Part shown: positions 1 to 5,985 of the stretch, in pieces
How the letters are laid out: every line of letters begins with the position of its first letter
Numbering within the stretch: the stretch's first letter is position 1
NCBI GenBank assembly: GCA_019752835.1
Contig: JAIELR010000039.1
Span: 1-10,430 of the forward strand
Direction: 5' to 3'
Source: Gammaproteobacteria bacterium
GTDB taxonomy: Bacteria; Pseudomonadota; Gammaproteobacteria; UBA1113
Length of the DNA stretch: 10,430 nt
Notes under the pieces: generated by a model
Told to the model about the DNA's origin: nothing
Database searches by the model: none
Seen by the model: only the letters and a program-made list of their open reading frames with translations
Position numbers and translations under genes: made by a program

Positions 1-11
1 ATTACTTGCTC

Positions 12-35
12 AGCCCACCGCATTAGACGGTGGCT
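12..35. other. Short hairpin downstream of the 532-aa gene
   Basis: CCACCG (15-20) pairs with CGGTGG (28-33) around a 7-nt loop, extended by an AG/CT pair past one bulged C. It lies about 26 nt past the stop of the minus-strand gene ending at 61. No T-run follows on either strand, so a factor-independent terminator is poorly supported. It may simply stabilise the 3' end of the transcript. The left window edge prevents further context. Confidence 0.35.
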
Positions 36-60
36 ACATGCTAGGCCATACCAAAAGCTG

Positions 61-1659
61 CTATAGACGTGTTAAGATAAAGTGGCATCTGATGTCATTT
101 TGTGCTGCAGCATAATTCGTCCGCCCTCGGCAACGCTGTTCACCATCCAGCATTCCATCACCAGCACGAACGCATGAGGCTTCGGGCTCATCTCGGGTGC
201 TTAACATGATAATAAAATTATCCGGTCCTATTATTCTCCTAGGATACAAACGAAAGTGTTGTTGGTGTGGATTTGCTGGCAAACTCCCAGTTGACATAAT
301 TTCATGAACCAACGGAAATGCATGTCGGTATAATGGCAGATTTGGCCATTCTTCAGTGTATATGCTAAAGTATGCTCCGCTTTCTTCCGGAACAAATCTG
401 AAATGTGATCGTCTAAGGAAATTGTGGGGCGAGTTTGCCAAAACTCCAGTCAGGCCTAACACATTGAGTCTTCTACCAGGCGAATTTCTTACATCGATAG
501 TAAAATAGCTTCCAGCTCTAATGCCAAACAATATATTTCTTATCGATTGGGGAAAACGATCCATCAACTCTTGCCTCTGCGCGCCATTTAGATCTTGATC
601 GTTTAAGATTCTTAGCCCTAATTCCCAAATAGTATGTAGGTAAAAACCTGCTTGATCATTGGCTTCCCGTAAATCTAATTCTGCTTGATAAGCTGCAAAT
701 GCGGGAGGAACAACTGCACCAATGGCAGGCGCAGCGACGGGTTGCGCAGGTGCATGCAAACCGACATCAATCCATTGCCTGTAGTAAATACGCATGGGGG
801 TTTCTAAAGCCTGTGCTGGGTTAGGATTTTGATCTTCTGCTCTGGCTTGGGCTAAAAAATCATTAAATATCTGCGTCATCCGAGCTCTGTCCGCATGCTC
901 GCCCACAGCGGGAACAGCTGCTGGAAGATTTCTAAGACCGGAAATATAATAATGCGAGTTTTCAATATTAATTCTATGGTTCCTCATGTAATGGTAAAAA
1001 CCTTCTATAATATTGACTGCCGGAATGTTGTTGAGCGCACCCGCTATACCTGCTTCGTTAATAACAGCTTGTCCGCCTACTTGAAAAACAAAATTAATCC
1101 TCGCTCCAAATTGCACTCTATCAATAAAATTAGTACCATAATTATTTATATACTCTGGAGTAAGCATTCTGACGCGCGGACCATGAACAAAATCAGGCAC
1201 AACGCCCAACATCTGTTGAAGCCACGGCTGTGCTTGTAAAAATTCTGGCTCCGGATTTTGTGTCAAGCCTAATGCGGCGGGTGCTAATCCGTTAGGACGT
1301 CTAGGAAAATTAAACTGCACGCCTTGGTTTGAAAAATAATAGCAAGAAAAATGCAATAGTTGATGGTCAGGTATTGGGTGTACCGCGCCAGCCACTGGTG
1401 CAGGTGCGGGTACTACCCCGCCAGCCACTATCGCCCCATCGGTAATTTGTAAGCCGCCAACAACTATACCGGCAGGCAAATTTGTAACCCTAAAGATATT
1501 GGCTGCATTGGTAAATGGCACTGCTCTAACCCTATTGCCACGCCTATCTAAACCATGCGCCAATAGATCCTCGATTGCTGGATTAGCTGCTGGGTTTATA
1601 TCACTTACATTAAGATCGCCAGCATCCCTAAGTAAATCTAACACCCTCTGATTGAACAT
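61..1659 (-). CDS. 532-aa protein with C-terminal beta-trefoil-like module, family not recognised
   Basis: The gene product is 532 aa when started at the ATG at 1659 (MFNQRVLD). The reading frame stays open up to a TTG at 1836, but that TTG is the -35 box of the predicted promoter. A GAGGAG Shine-Dalgarno stands 9 nt before the 1659 ATG, so the internal start is preferred. No signal peptide or membrane segment is seen. The N-terminal 340 residues are rich in Ala, Pro, Asn and Gly and match no family I recognise. Residues about 344-382 are a helical lead-in, and 383-532 carry a threefold pattern of F-x-F/L-x-P strands (HFRFVP, HFRLYP, closing HFILTRL) that suggests a beta-trefoil. The same block ends the 680-aa protein at 7964-10006. 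A lectin-like or effector role is inference. It is transcribed alone from its own promoter. Confidence 0.85.
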   Translation of the reverse strand: MFNQRVLDLLRDAGDLNVSDINPAANPAIEDLLAHGLDRRGNRVRAVPFTNAANIFRVTNLPAGIVVGGLQITDGAIVAGGVVPAPAPVAGAVHPIPDHQLLHFSCYYFSNQGVQFNFPRRPNGLAPAALGLTQNPEPEFLQAQPWLQQMLGVVPDFVHGPRVRMLTPEYINNYGTNFIDRVQFGARINFVFQVGGQAVINEAGIAGALNNIPAVNIIEGFYHYMRNHRINIENSHYYISGLRNLPAAVPAVGEHADRARMTQIFNDFLAQARAEDQNPNPAQALETPMRIYYRQWIDVGLHAPAQPVAAPAIGAVVPPAFAAYQAELDLREANDQAGFYLHTIWELGLRILNDQDLNGAQRQELMDRFPQSIRNILFGIRAGSYFTIDVRNSPGRRLNVLGLTGVLANSPHNFLRRSHFRFVPEESGAYFSIYTEEWPNLPLYRHAFPLVHEIMSTGSLPANPHQQHFRLYPRRIIGPDNFIIMLSTRDEPEASCVRAGDGMLDGEQRCRGRTNYAAAQNDIRCHFILTRL

Positions 1660-1668
1660 TATTTGATT

Positions 1669-1674
1669 CTCCTC
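1669..1674 (-). promoter_or_regulatory. Ribosome binding site that sets the 532-aa start
   Basis: On the minus strand GAGGAG lies 9 nt before the ATG at 1659. The in-frame ATG just upstream (codon 52 of the longest frame) overlaps this region and has no comparable site. This decides the start codon. Confidence 0.75.
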
Positions 1675-1807
1675 ATTACCCATAACAAAGCACATAGTGA
1701 ATATTGTTGTTATTGTAACTAAGGAGAGTATGGTTAACTCATCTAATGGATGCAAGCGCAAGTAGAGCTTACACCTTTTTTGTTTATTAGCTATTGTAGC
1801 AAGAGCG

Positions 1808-1836
1808 ATACTAGTGCAGTAGAAAGATAAAGTCAA
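1808..1836 (-). promoter_or_regulatory. Sigma-70-type promoter for the 532-aa gene
   Basis: On the minus strand TTGACT (1831-1836) and TAGTAT (1808-1813) are separated by exactly 17 nt. That is one mismatch from the -35 consensus and two from the -10. Transcription would begin near 1801, giving a leader of about 140 nt before the ATG at 1659. It lies 30 bp downstream of the integrase remnant, so the gene has its own promoter despite the mobile-element debris. Confidence 0.7.
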
Positions 1837-1865
1837 GTGCTAACCGAAAAACTGTCTAAAGCCTC

Positions 1866-2046
1866 TTAGTTACTCATTACGCAACCACCTCCGAATCTTC
1901 CGCATACGTCCACTCTATAACCATTTTTGTAGTTTTTAGTCATTTGGCGATTAGTATGACCCGCAAGTGCTTTGCGCATCATTGCCATCGTCTTCATACA
2001 ATTTGATGGCTAATAAGCGAATCTCATTAAATGCGCGCTTATAGGC
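1866..2046 (-). pseudogene. Tyrosine integrase remnant, C-terminal catalytic end
   Basis: Read on the minus strand, two frames together give the end of a phage-type tyrosine recombinase: FNEIRLLAIKLYEDDGNDAQ in one frame and ALAGHTNRQMTKNYKNGY in the next. This matches the family's H-x-x-R box (here N-x-x-R, the His replaced), the L-x-G-H box, and the catalytic Tyr within MTKNY. One extra A in the AAA run at 1971-1973 breaks the frame exactly between DAQ and ALAGH; removing it restores continuity. The upstream three quarters of an integrase (arm-binding and core-binding domains and the first catalytic Arg) are missing, replaced by IS sequence. The frame ends at a TAA at 1866-1868. It is non-functional and marks a former integrative element. 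Confidence 0.8.
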
Positions 2047-2067
2047 TCTTATGCTAAAGCGATTATT

Positions 2068-2230
2068 AATATCAGCATACCGATAGGGCCTGCCGCGTTG
2101 ACCGGTTTATTCAACAAAATGCCAATGAGACAGCGTATCTTTGTCAAACGATAGCGTGGCACCTCCCTCACTTGGCTAAAGCTTTGTTATAATCTTGCCA
2201 GTTGCGTACCAGGTACTGCTTTTTAGCCAT
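2068..2230 (-). pseudogene. IS5-family transposase, N-terminal remnant
   Basis: From an ATG at 2230 the minus strand reads MAKKQYLVRNWQDYNKALAK, then after a frame change GGATLSFDKDTLSHWHFVE, a TAA, and TGQRGRPYRYADI. This order matches the IS903-type transposase N-terminus: an NWxxYNxAL motif, then RGxLTxWxDE, then RGRPxxYxD. Lesions visible are a TGA with a one-base shift after KALAK, and a TAA where Gln is expected before TGQRGRP. The sequence then departs from the family at ADI. Only about 54 of roughly 300 expected residues remain, so it cannot act. A 62-aa plus-strand frame over this stretch is a shadow. Confidence 0.75.
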
Positions 2231-2296
2231 CTCCTTATTATCCTCTATTTCTTATCAAGACGTAGTGTACCTGATGTTATCGGGGCGCAACTACTT

Positions 2297-2314
2297 AATT
2301 TATGCAACAACGCT
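2297..2314 (-). repeat. IS terminal inverted repeat (single surviving copy)
   Basis: The minus strand reads AGCGTTGTTGCATAAATT. The core GTTGNATAAAT is the hallmark of IS903-type ends. Its distance to the transposase ATG at 2230 (about 67 bp) is normal for the group. No opposite-oriented partner was found in the window. Confidence 0.55.
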
Positions 2315-2428
2315 ACTACCGACCATACTCTACATCTGTTTTTTATTAGGTTGACTGATGCTCATCAGCATCTATACTTATAAAGAAGTCGCAAATAAAT
2401 GTTATCGAAAAATCCCACATTTAAAAAT

Positions 2429-2462
2429 TGCGCGAGCTGAAACTTAAATCCCAGCTCGCGCA
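2429..2462 (-). terminator. Intrinsic terminator of the small secreted-protein gene
   Basis: A perfect 11-bp stem (TGCGCGAGCTG with CAGCTCGCGCA on the minus strand) surrounds a 12-nt loop and is followed on the minus strand by ATTTTT. It starts 8 nt past the stop codon at 2471. The strong GC stem with a U-tract supports factor-independent termination. On the plus strand the tail is ATTTAAA, so any bidirectional action would be weaker. Confidence 0.85.
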
Positions 2463-2470
2463 TTTAAACA

Positions 2471-2796
2471 TTATTTAGATGTTGAGGCTCTTGAAGCAGC
2501 ATAAAGTGTATTGCCTTGTTCAACCTGTACAACATTACAGGCAAACACAGGATCAGCACACGTCATAGAATCCCCTTGCCAATTTGGACCCTCAGTTGTT
2601 GGCAACCAAAAAGTTCCCGTACTGTCTATAGTCCACACGTGTTGGGTGATACCCTTACTTGTATTATAAACAATAATACCCGTATTATAGGGCGGCACTA
2701 CGCCATTTATTACAAGCTTCATCCAAAGAGAAGCGGATGCTGATTGGAAGAAAAAAATGGCTAAAAAAGTACCAAGTGTCAGTGTTATTTACGCAT
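2471..2796 (-). pseudogene. Small secreted protein with frameshifted signal peptide
   Basis: An uninterrupted minus-strand frame from the ATG at 2722 gives 83 aa (MKLVINGVVPP...), but this ATG has no ribosome binding site. Upstream, AGGAG stands 8 nt before an ATG at 2796 that reads M-R-K-stop. Adding one A to the AAA at 2788-2790 yields a continuous 108-aa precursor with a textbook Sec signal: MRKITLTLGTFLAIFFFQSASA, with likely cleavage after SASA. The mature part of about 86 aa is rich in Thr, Val and Trp, has two cysteines eight residues after the WQGDS segment region (C55 and C62 of the 83-aa frame) that could form a disulfide, and matches no family I know. It has its own promoter, a structured leader and a terminator. 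Either it is a recent one-base deletion, a sequencing error, or an unusual start or recoding event. Confidence 0.75.
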
Positions 2797-2834
2797 TATA
2801 TTTGCTCCTAAAGTAATTAAAAATGGTTGCTATC

Positions 2835-2871
2835 CTTGAAATGTTCAAGCAGGTTTTAAATCCATAAACCT
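2835..2871 (-). promoter_or_regulatory. Two consecutive dyads in the leader of the secreted-protein gene
   Basis: In the predicted leader, AGGTTT/AAACCT (arms 2866-2871 and 2851-2856, 9-nt loop) is followed 1 nt later by a perfect dyad CTTGAA-CAT-TTCAAG (2835-2849). They lie between the promoter at 2882-2910 and the AGGAG site. They could be RNA hairpins controlling translation or a protein-binding operator. No known riboswitch was recognised. Confidence 0.4.
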
Positions 2872-2881
2872 AACCCCTATT

Positions 2882-2910
2882 ACAATAACGTAATCGCTAA
2901 TAAAATGCAA
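2882..2910 (-). promoter_or_regulatory. Promoter for the small secreted-protein gene
   Basis: On the minus strand TTGCAT (2905-2910) and TATTGT (2882-2887) are spaced by 17 nt. The start point would be near 2875, about 80 nt before the ATG at 2796. An ATTAC/GTAAT dyad overlaps the -10 box and might be an operator. Confidence 0.5.
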
Positions 2911-2998
2911 CTATTCTCTTTTGAACCAGCGGCTCAACAGCTTCAGTACGATTTAACACGATAAATCCTGGCGCACACACATTTGTTGTCGCTAAATA

Positions 2999-3757
2999 TT
3001 ATTCTCCCAATAACTTAACGGCTCTTCGCTCATGTGGCATCGTCAACAAATATGGCTTATTAACTACAACTCGATAACCTACGCCACGCTCAGTTTCGAG
3101 CCTTAACTCTGGGACAATCGCTGTACGCAAATAACTTATATGAGCGTGCCACACTTCTTCAGAAGTTAGCCCTCTTACACCATAGGTATAATCAACTAAT
3201 GATTGCTGAAGAACTACCGTGTTTTCAGGAACTTTTAATAACTGCTCTAATATCAATGCGCGGGTTGGCGGCAGTTTTATGCTGCGACCAAATAAACACA
3301 CTATATTCCTATTCTTAGAATCGCTTCTGTCAAACGGGAAAAAATATTTCAATGGCAAATTAGGGAACGAATAATTCGATGGCAATAGAGCCCACTTCCC
3401 GTTTTGATGTGCTGCAACCGTTATCGCTTGCGCAATGGCAACTGCCAACGTGTCTGCTGTTTCTAATAATAGCTTTTGTTCCGGCGTTTGTGGCGACGTA
3501 AATTTTTGTTGATTGACGCGACTTAACTGCTGAGGAATGAATGGCTTCGCAGAAGAATGTATAATATTGCTAGATTCTACCGCCCCCACCAGCCCTTCAA
3601 GCAACTCATATGCAGCTATCAAAGAACAGTGCACTGACCATTGCGTATTACTTAACGCATAGGCTTGCAAACCCTTTTGCCTGGCGTAACTCTCCAACAC
3701 CGATATCATCGCCGGTGTTGAAATAGGAACAGTTATGTTGAGAAAAGCACTAATCAT
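2999..3757 (-). CDS. Orphan transcriptional regulator with C-terminal OmpR/PhoB-type winged helix
   Basis: The protein has 252 aa. Residues about 152-231 form a Trans_reg_C winged helix: FGRSIKLPPTRALILEQLL, then a recognition-helix segment ending ISYLRTAI, and the wing ETERGVGYRV, which closely follows the family's TVRGxGYRL signature. It should bind DNA in the cytoplasm. The first 150 residues are not a receiver domain: I see no conserved Asp pocket or phospho-acceptor context, and no membrane segment as in CadC or ToxR. They are probably a ligand or partner-binding domain of unknown type. There is no histidine kinase nearby. The ATG at 3757 has only a weak A/G-rich site upstream. The gene lies 62 nt after the 41-aa secreted-peptide gene on the same strand, which hints at co-transcription. 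Targets are unknown. Confidence 0.88.
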   Translation of the reverse strand: MISAFLNITVPISTPAMISVLESYARQKGLQAYALSNTQWSVHCSLIAAYELLEGLVGAVESSNIIHSSAKPFIPQQLSRVNQQKFTSPQTPEQKLLLETADTLAVAIAQAITVAAHQNGKWALLPSNYSFPNLPLKYFFPFDRSDSKNRNIVCLFGRSIKLPPTRALILEQLLKVPENTVVLQQSLVDYTYGVRGLTSEEVWHAHISYLRTAIVPELRLETERGVGYRVVVNKPYLLTMPHERRAVKLLGE

Positions 3758-3819
3758 ACCGTATTTCTTTCAGATTATTATTAACTAGCGTGTAGTAATA
3801 TCTCTACCGTTGAAACTGC

Positions 3820-3945
3820 TTAATGCACATAATCACTGTCAAAACTGCTGTGTACGCCAACCGCCGCATCCGCTTTAATTGCTCCTACAGATGCCCATAT
3901 AAACAGTAACGCAAAACAACAACTCAATGCTATCTTCTTAGTCAT
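3820..3945 (-). CDS. 41-aa secreted peptide precursor
   Basis: A short minus-strand gene runs from ATG 3945 to TAA 3820, with a strong TAGGAGAG Shine-Dalgarno 4 nt before the start. The product begins MTKKIALSCCFALLFIWASV, which is a basic n-region followed by a hydrophobic core, and then GAIKADA, a good signal peptidase I site. Cleavage after KADA would release a peptide of about 14 residues, AVGVHSSFDSDYVH. The cysteines at 9 and 10 lie inside the hydrophobic core, too early and in the wrong context for a lipobox. I know no family for it. The next gene on the same strand, 62 nt away, is a winged-helix regulator, so an extracellular signal or envelope peptide role is possible. That is inference. 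Confidence 0.65.
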   Translation of the reverse strand: MTKKIALSCCFALLFIWASVGAIKADAAVGVHSSFDSDYVH

Positions 3946-4006
3946 GCTTCTCTCCTATAAGAATTATCCGTGAGGCATCACAATATCAAGTACGCTATAC
4001 AAAAAC

Positions 4007-4026
4007 TACTGGGGATAGCCCTAGTA
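4007..4026. promoter_or_regulatory. Hairpin between divergent genes
   Basis: TACTGGGG (4007-4014) and CCCTAGTA (4019-4026) pair over 8 positions with one G-T wobble and an ATAG loop. On the minus strand it is followed by GTTTTTG, and on the plus strand by AAAAC. It sits about 60 bp upstream of the 41-aa peptide start and 45 bp upstream of the promoter of the 113-aa gene. It may be a weak minus-strand terminator or attenuator, or an operator between the two genes. Confidence 0.4.
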
Positions 4027-4070
4027 AAACTCCGCTTATACAGTGAGTTGCTTATCGTTAAGGTCTATTC

Positions 4071-4099
4071 TTGTTGGTTTCTACGGTTCATGGTATAAA
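4071..4099 (+). promoter_or_regulatory. Promoter for the 113-aa gene
   Basis: TTGTTG (4071-4076) and TATAAA (4094-4099) are separated by 17 nt. The start would be near 4106, 40 nt before the ATG at 4146, with an AGAGAGGA ribosome site in between. Confidence 0.6.
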
Positions 4100-4145
4100 A
4101 CCCTCCTAATAACAATAGTGATAAACGCCTAAGAGAGGATATACC

Positions 4146-4487
4146 ATGAACACATCAGCCCTTGAAACAATGGTACTTAAAGATTGGCTTATTGACGTGA
4201 TGGCTGGCAATTGCCCCGCCGATTTAAGTCCTGGCATAACTGAGGGTATTGCCGCTCACTATGAAGACGACATCATAAAAATAAAACGTATCAAATCGGG
4301 TCATCGATTTTCATTAGTTACGGTACCGATTGATTATCTAGAAGATACTATTAATTATAACAGCGCTATTGGTTTAACGCCTTCTCACGAAGCTAAACTT
4401 GCTAAACCCCTACAAAAAATAATAGACTTGCTATCAGAATCGGGCGAACATACATTATTTAACAAAGCGTCAATTTTTGCTGAATAA
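4146..4487 (+). CDS. 113-aa protein of unknown function
   Basis: The product is a small, soluble, mildly acidic protein without signal peptide or membrane segment. The start is well supported: AGAGAGGA ends 6 nt before the ATG, and a promoter lies upstream. I do not recognise the family. Residues 1-40 look helical (LKDWLIDVMAG), 41-75 look like a beta hairpin (IIKIKRIKSGHRFSLVTVPI), and 75-113 are helical again (EAKLAKPLQKIIDLLSES). It is transcribed divergently from the secreted-peptide and regulator pair and convergently with the WD40-like gene. Candidates include a small adaptor or chaperone for a neighbouring larger protein, but nothing in the sequence proves it. Confidence 0.75.
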   Translation: MNTSALETMVLKDWLIDVMAGNCPADLSPGITEGIAAHYEDDIIKIKRIKSGHRFSLVTVPIDYLEDTINYNSAIGLTPSHEAKLAKPLQKIIDLLSESGEHTLFNKASIFAE

Positions 4488-4747
4488 ATTTAGCAATGCT
4501 TTATACGTTGCCACTGTTTTCGATTTGCATTTAAACCAAAACTGGGCTCTCCAGAGGATCTTCTCCAACAAATAATAGCAATCAAACGCATATATTAATT
4601 ATATGGGATTTTCGTTTGCTAGTATTGCCTGGGGCTTACTCAGAGAAGTGTGAGCCCAATCATCGGGCAACACTGACACAAACATAGGTTCACTACTTTG
4701 CGCAGCATATCTCGAGCCAACGCTCAAAATATTTTAAGCAATTGCAG
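4488..4747. other. Convergent spacer with two inverted repeats
   Basis: No gene is seen here. An AT-rich cruciform lies at 4578-4628: CATATA/TATATG innermost, then CAAACG/CGTTTG, then GCAAT/ATTGC. A GC-richer hairpin lies at 4632-4657: GGGCTTACTC with GTGTGAGCCC, nine of ten positions pairing with one wobble, loop AGAGAA. Neither has a clear T-run. They sit between convergent genes and may stop or stabilise both transcripts. Confidence 0.4.
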
Positions 4748-5890
4748 TCAAAGGCAGAGAGTTTCAACCCTGATCACTTCATCGCGCGCTTGAGTTAATA
4801 CAACAATTTTATCTGTGCCTAATGGCTTAGCATAAAATACTTCGTGGTTAACATTGCGTTTCTCAAAAACAATGCCTTGGTAAATATCTAATAATAACAC
4901 TCGATGCTTTTGAGTAATTAAGATCGTTTTTTGATTAACCCATGCAATATCTGTTATTGGCCCTTTTAATAATATATCCCTACGAAGCTCTCTAACAATA
5001 CACTCTGTAGAATAAACGCTAATTATGTCAAGCCCGTTGATTATAAGAAAATTTTTAGCATCAGGAGAGAAAATAATCTGTTGTATAACATATCCTGAGC
5101 TTGTTGGAGTTTGAAATACAGATTGGTAGTGTTGGCCACACAATTTTAGCACTGAGAAGCTGCCATTAGCTAAACCTACACCCACTAGACAACCATCCGA
5201 TGAAACAGCTACAGCACTAATGCCACAACCGTATGCCAAATCATGTAGATAAGCTTTTTTAAGCAAGTGCTCGCTATCCCAAATGCAAACTCGCCCAGTA
5301 TTGCTACCCGTAATCGTTACACCATTATCACTAATAGCCAATGCAGTGATAGCGTCATGAGGATTATAGGGCGTATCAACCATCCACTCATCAGAGGCTC
5401 GCAAATATAATGTATCAGGTGAGCGTGTTGTTACTACTAAAGATTGTTTGCCTGATGGGAATCCCACTATAGTAGCGAACACGCTAGCGGTCGGGGCACG
5501 AACCATTAACGTCGCTTCACCTTCATAACAAGCAACATACCCGCTATCTGACGAAGGGCTCGCTTCGCGATCTTCAAGATAACGAAAAAGATGATTGCTC
5601 TCTACATAGGGTGTTCTAATTAAATCATCTTCTAATAAGTATTTAACAGGATATATACCTGTCATACGGTTAGTCTTGGGATCATTGTAACCACCAGCCA
5701 AACAAAGCCATTCGCCGTCCACGCTACAATCAAACACTCGAAACGCAAATGTACCTGATGGATGCGTTAACTCCCATGTTTTTTTAATAGTTCCACTAGC
5801 CGCATCACGCCAACATAGCTGGTTTTCGCAACTCAGTATTGTTTGCGTTTTTGGTAATACTACAAATTTCCCTGGTAAATTTCGTTTCAT
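4748..5890 (-). CDS. WD40-like beta-propeller protein
   Basis: The protein has 380 aa and no signal peptide or membrane segment. Repeated beta-blade units are visible throughout. The clearest lie at residues 180-205 (AITALAISDNG, ITGSNTGRVCIWD, with the Trp-Asp pair at 204-205), 223-248 (GISAVAVSSDG, VGLANGSFSVL) and 268-293 (IQQIIFSPDAK, then LDIISVYS). Weaker blades are seen near 50-80 and 310-375. The length suits one propeller of six or seven blades. Such proteins are scaffolds that bind partner proteins. The gene is divergent across 95 bp from the deaminase-like gene, so the two may be co-regulated or act as partners. The start at 5890 has only a weak ribosome site (GAAGTGA). No enzyme motif is seen. 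Confidence 0.8.
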   Translation of the reverse strand: MKRNLPGKFVVLPKTQTILSCENQLCWRDAASGTIKKTWELTHPSGTFAFRVFDCSVDGEWLCLAGGYNDPKTNRMTGIYPVKYLLEDDLIRTPYVESNHLFRYLEDREASPSSDSGYVACYEGEATLMVRAPTASVFATIVGFPSGKQSLVVTTRSPDTLYLRASDEWMVDTPYNPHDAITALAISDNGVTITGSNTGRVCIWDSEHLLKKAYLHDLAYGCGISAVAVSSDGCLVGVGLANGSFSVLKLCGQHYQSVFQTPTSSGYVIQQIIFSPDAKNFLIINGLDIISVYSTECIVRELRRDILLKGPITDIAWVNQKTILITQKHRVLLLDIYQGIVFEKRNVNHEVFYAKPLGTDKIVVLTQARDEVIRVETLCL

Positions 5891-5941
5891 TTTTGGTCAC
5901 TTCATGTTATTATTACTAATATTAGATTATCCGGTGATATG

Positions 5942-5970
5942 ATTATATACCACTCCCAGTCACAAATAAA
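5942..5970 (-). promoter_or_regulatory. Promoter for the WD40-like gene
   Basis: On the minus strand a perfect TATAAT (5942-5947) is preceded at 17 nt by TTTATT (5965-5970). The leader would be about 45 nt. The divergent plus-strand gene must use the same 95-bp spacer; a weaker plus-strand candidate is TTGGTC (5893-5898) with TAATAT (5917-5922), spaced 18 nt. Confidence 0.5.
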
Positions 5971-5985
5971 ATAAGAAGATACCCT

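Larger units (their letters stand above)
2068..2314 (-). mobile_element. 5' fragment of an IS5-family (IS903-like) element
   Basis: Reading on the minus strand, the fragment starts with a terminal repeat (2297-2314) matching 14 of 18 bases of the IS903 end as I remember it, and continues through a leader into the N-terminus of an IS5-family transposase. It stops near 2068, where integrase sequence takes over. The other terminal repeat and most of the transposase, including the DDE catalytic residues, are absent. No target-site duplication can be assigned because one end is lost. Confidence 0.65.

Noticed and set aside
895..1239. 114-codon plus-strand open frame
   Set aside because: It lies wholly inside the 532-aa minus-strand gene, has no ribosome site, and its product has no family-like character. 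It is a shadow.
2068..2230. Reading 2098-2215 as the core catalytic domain of the integrase
   Set aside because: The FVEQTGQRGRP segment looked like an integrase K-T-G strand at first, but with MAKKQYLVRNWQDYNKALAK ahead of it and RGRPYRYADI behind it, the order matches an IS903-type transposase N-terminus.
2195..2383. 62-codon plus-strand open frame rich in Leu and Ile
   Set aside because: It overlaps the antisense strand of the IS terminal repeat and transposase start, whose protein similarity is much stronger. The hydrophobic look comes from the antisense reading.
2516..2743. 75-codon plus-strand open frame
   Set aside because: It is antisense to the small secreted-protein gene, which has its own signal peptide, promoter and terminator.
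3919..3945. Lipobox-like ALSC in the 41-aa peptide
   Set aside because: The Cys is residue 9, before the hydrophobic core is complete, and the -3 position is Ala, not Leu. A signal peptidase I signal fits better.
4578..4657. tRNA or structured ncRNA in the convergent spacer
   Set aside because: The inverted repeats do not form a cloverleaf, no T-loop GTTCRA motif or CCA end is present, and no promoter points into it.
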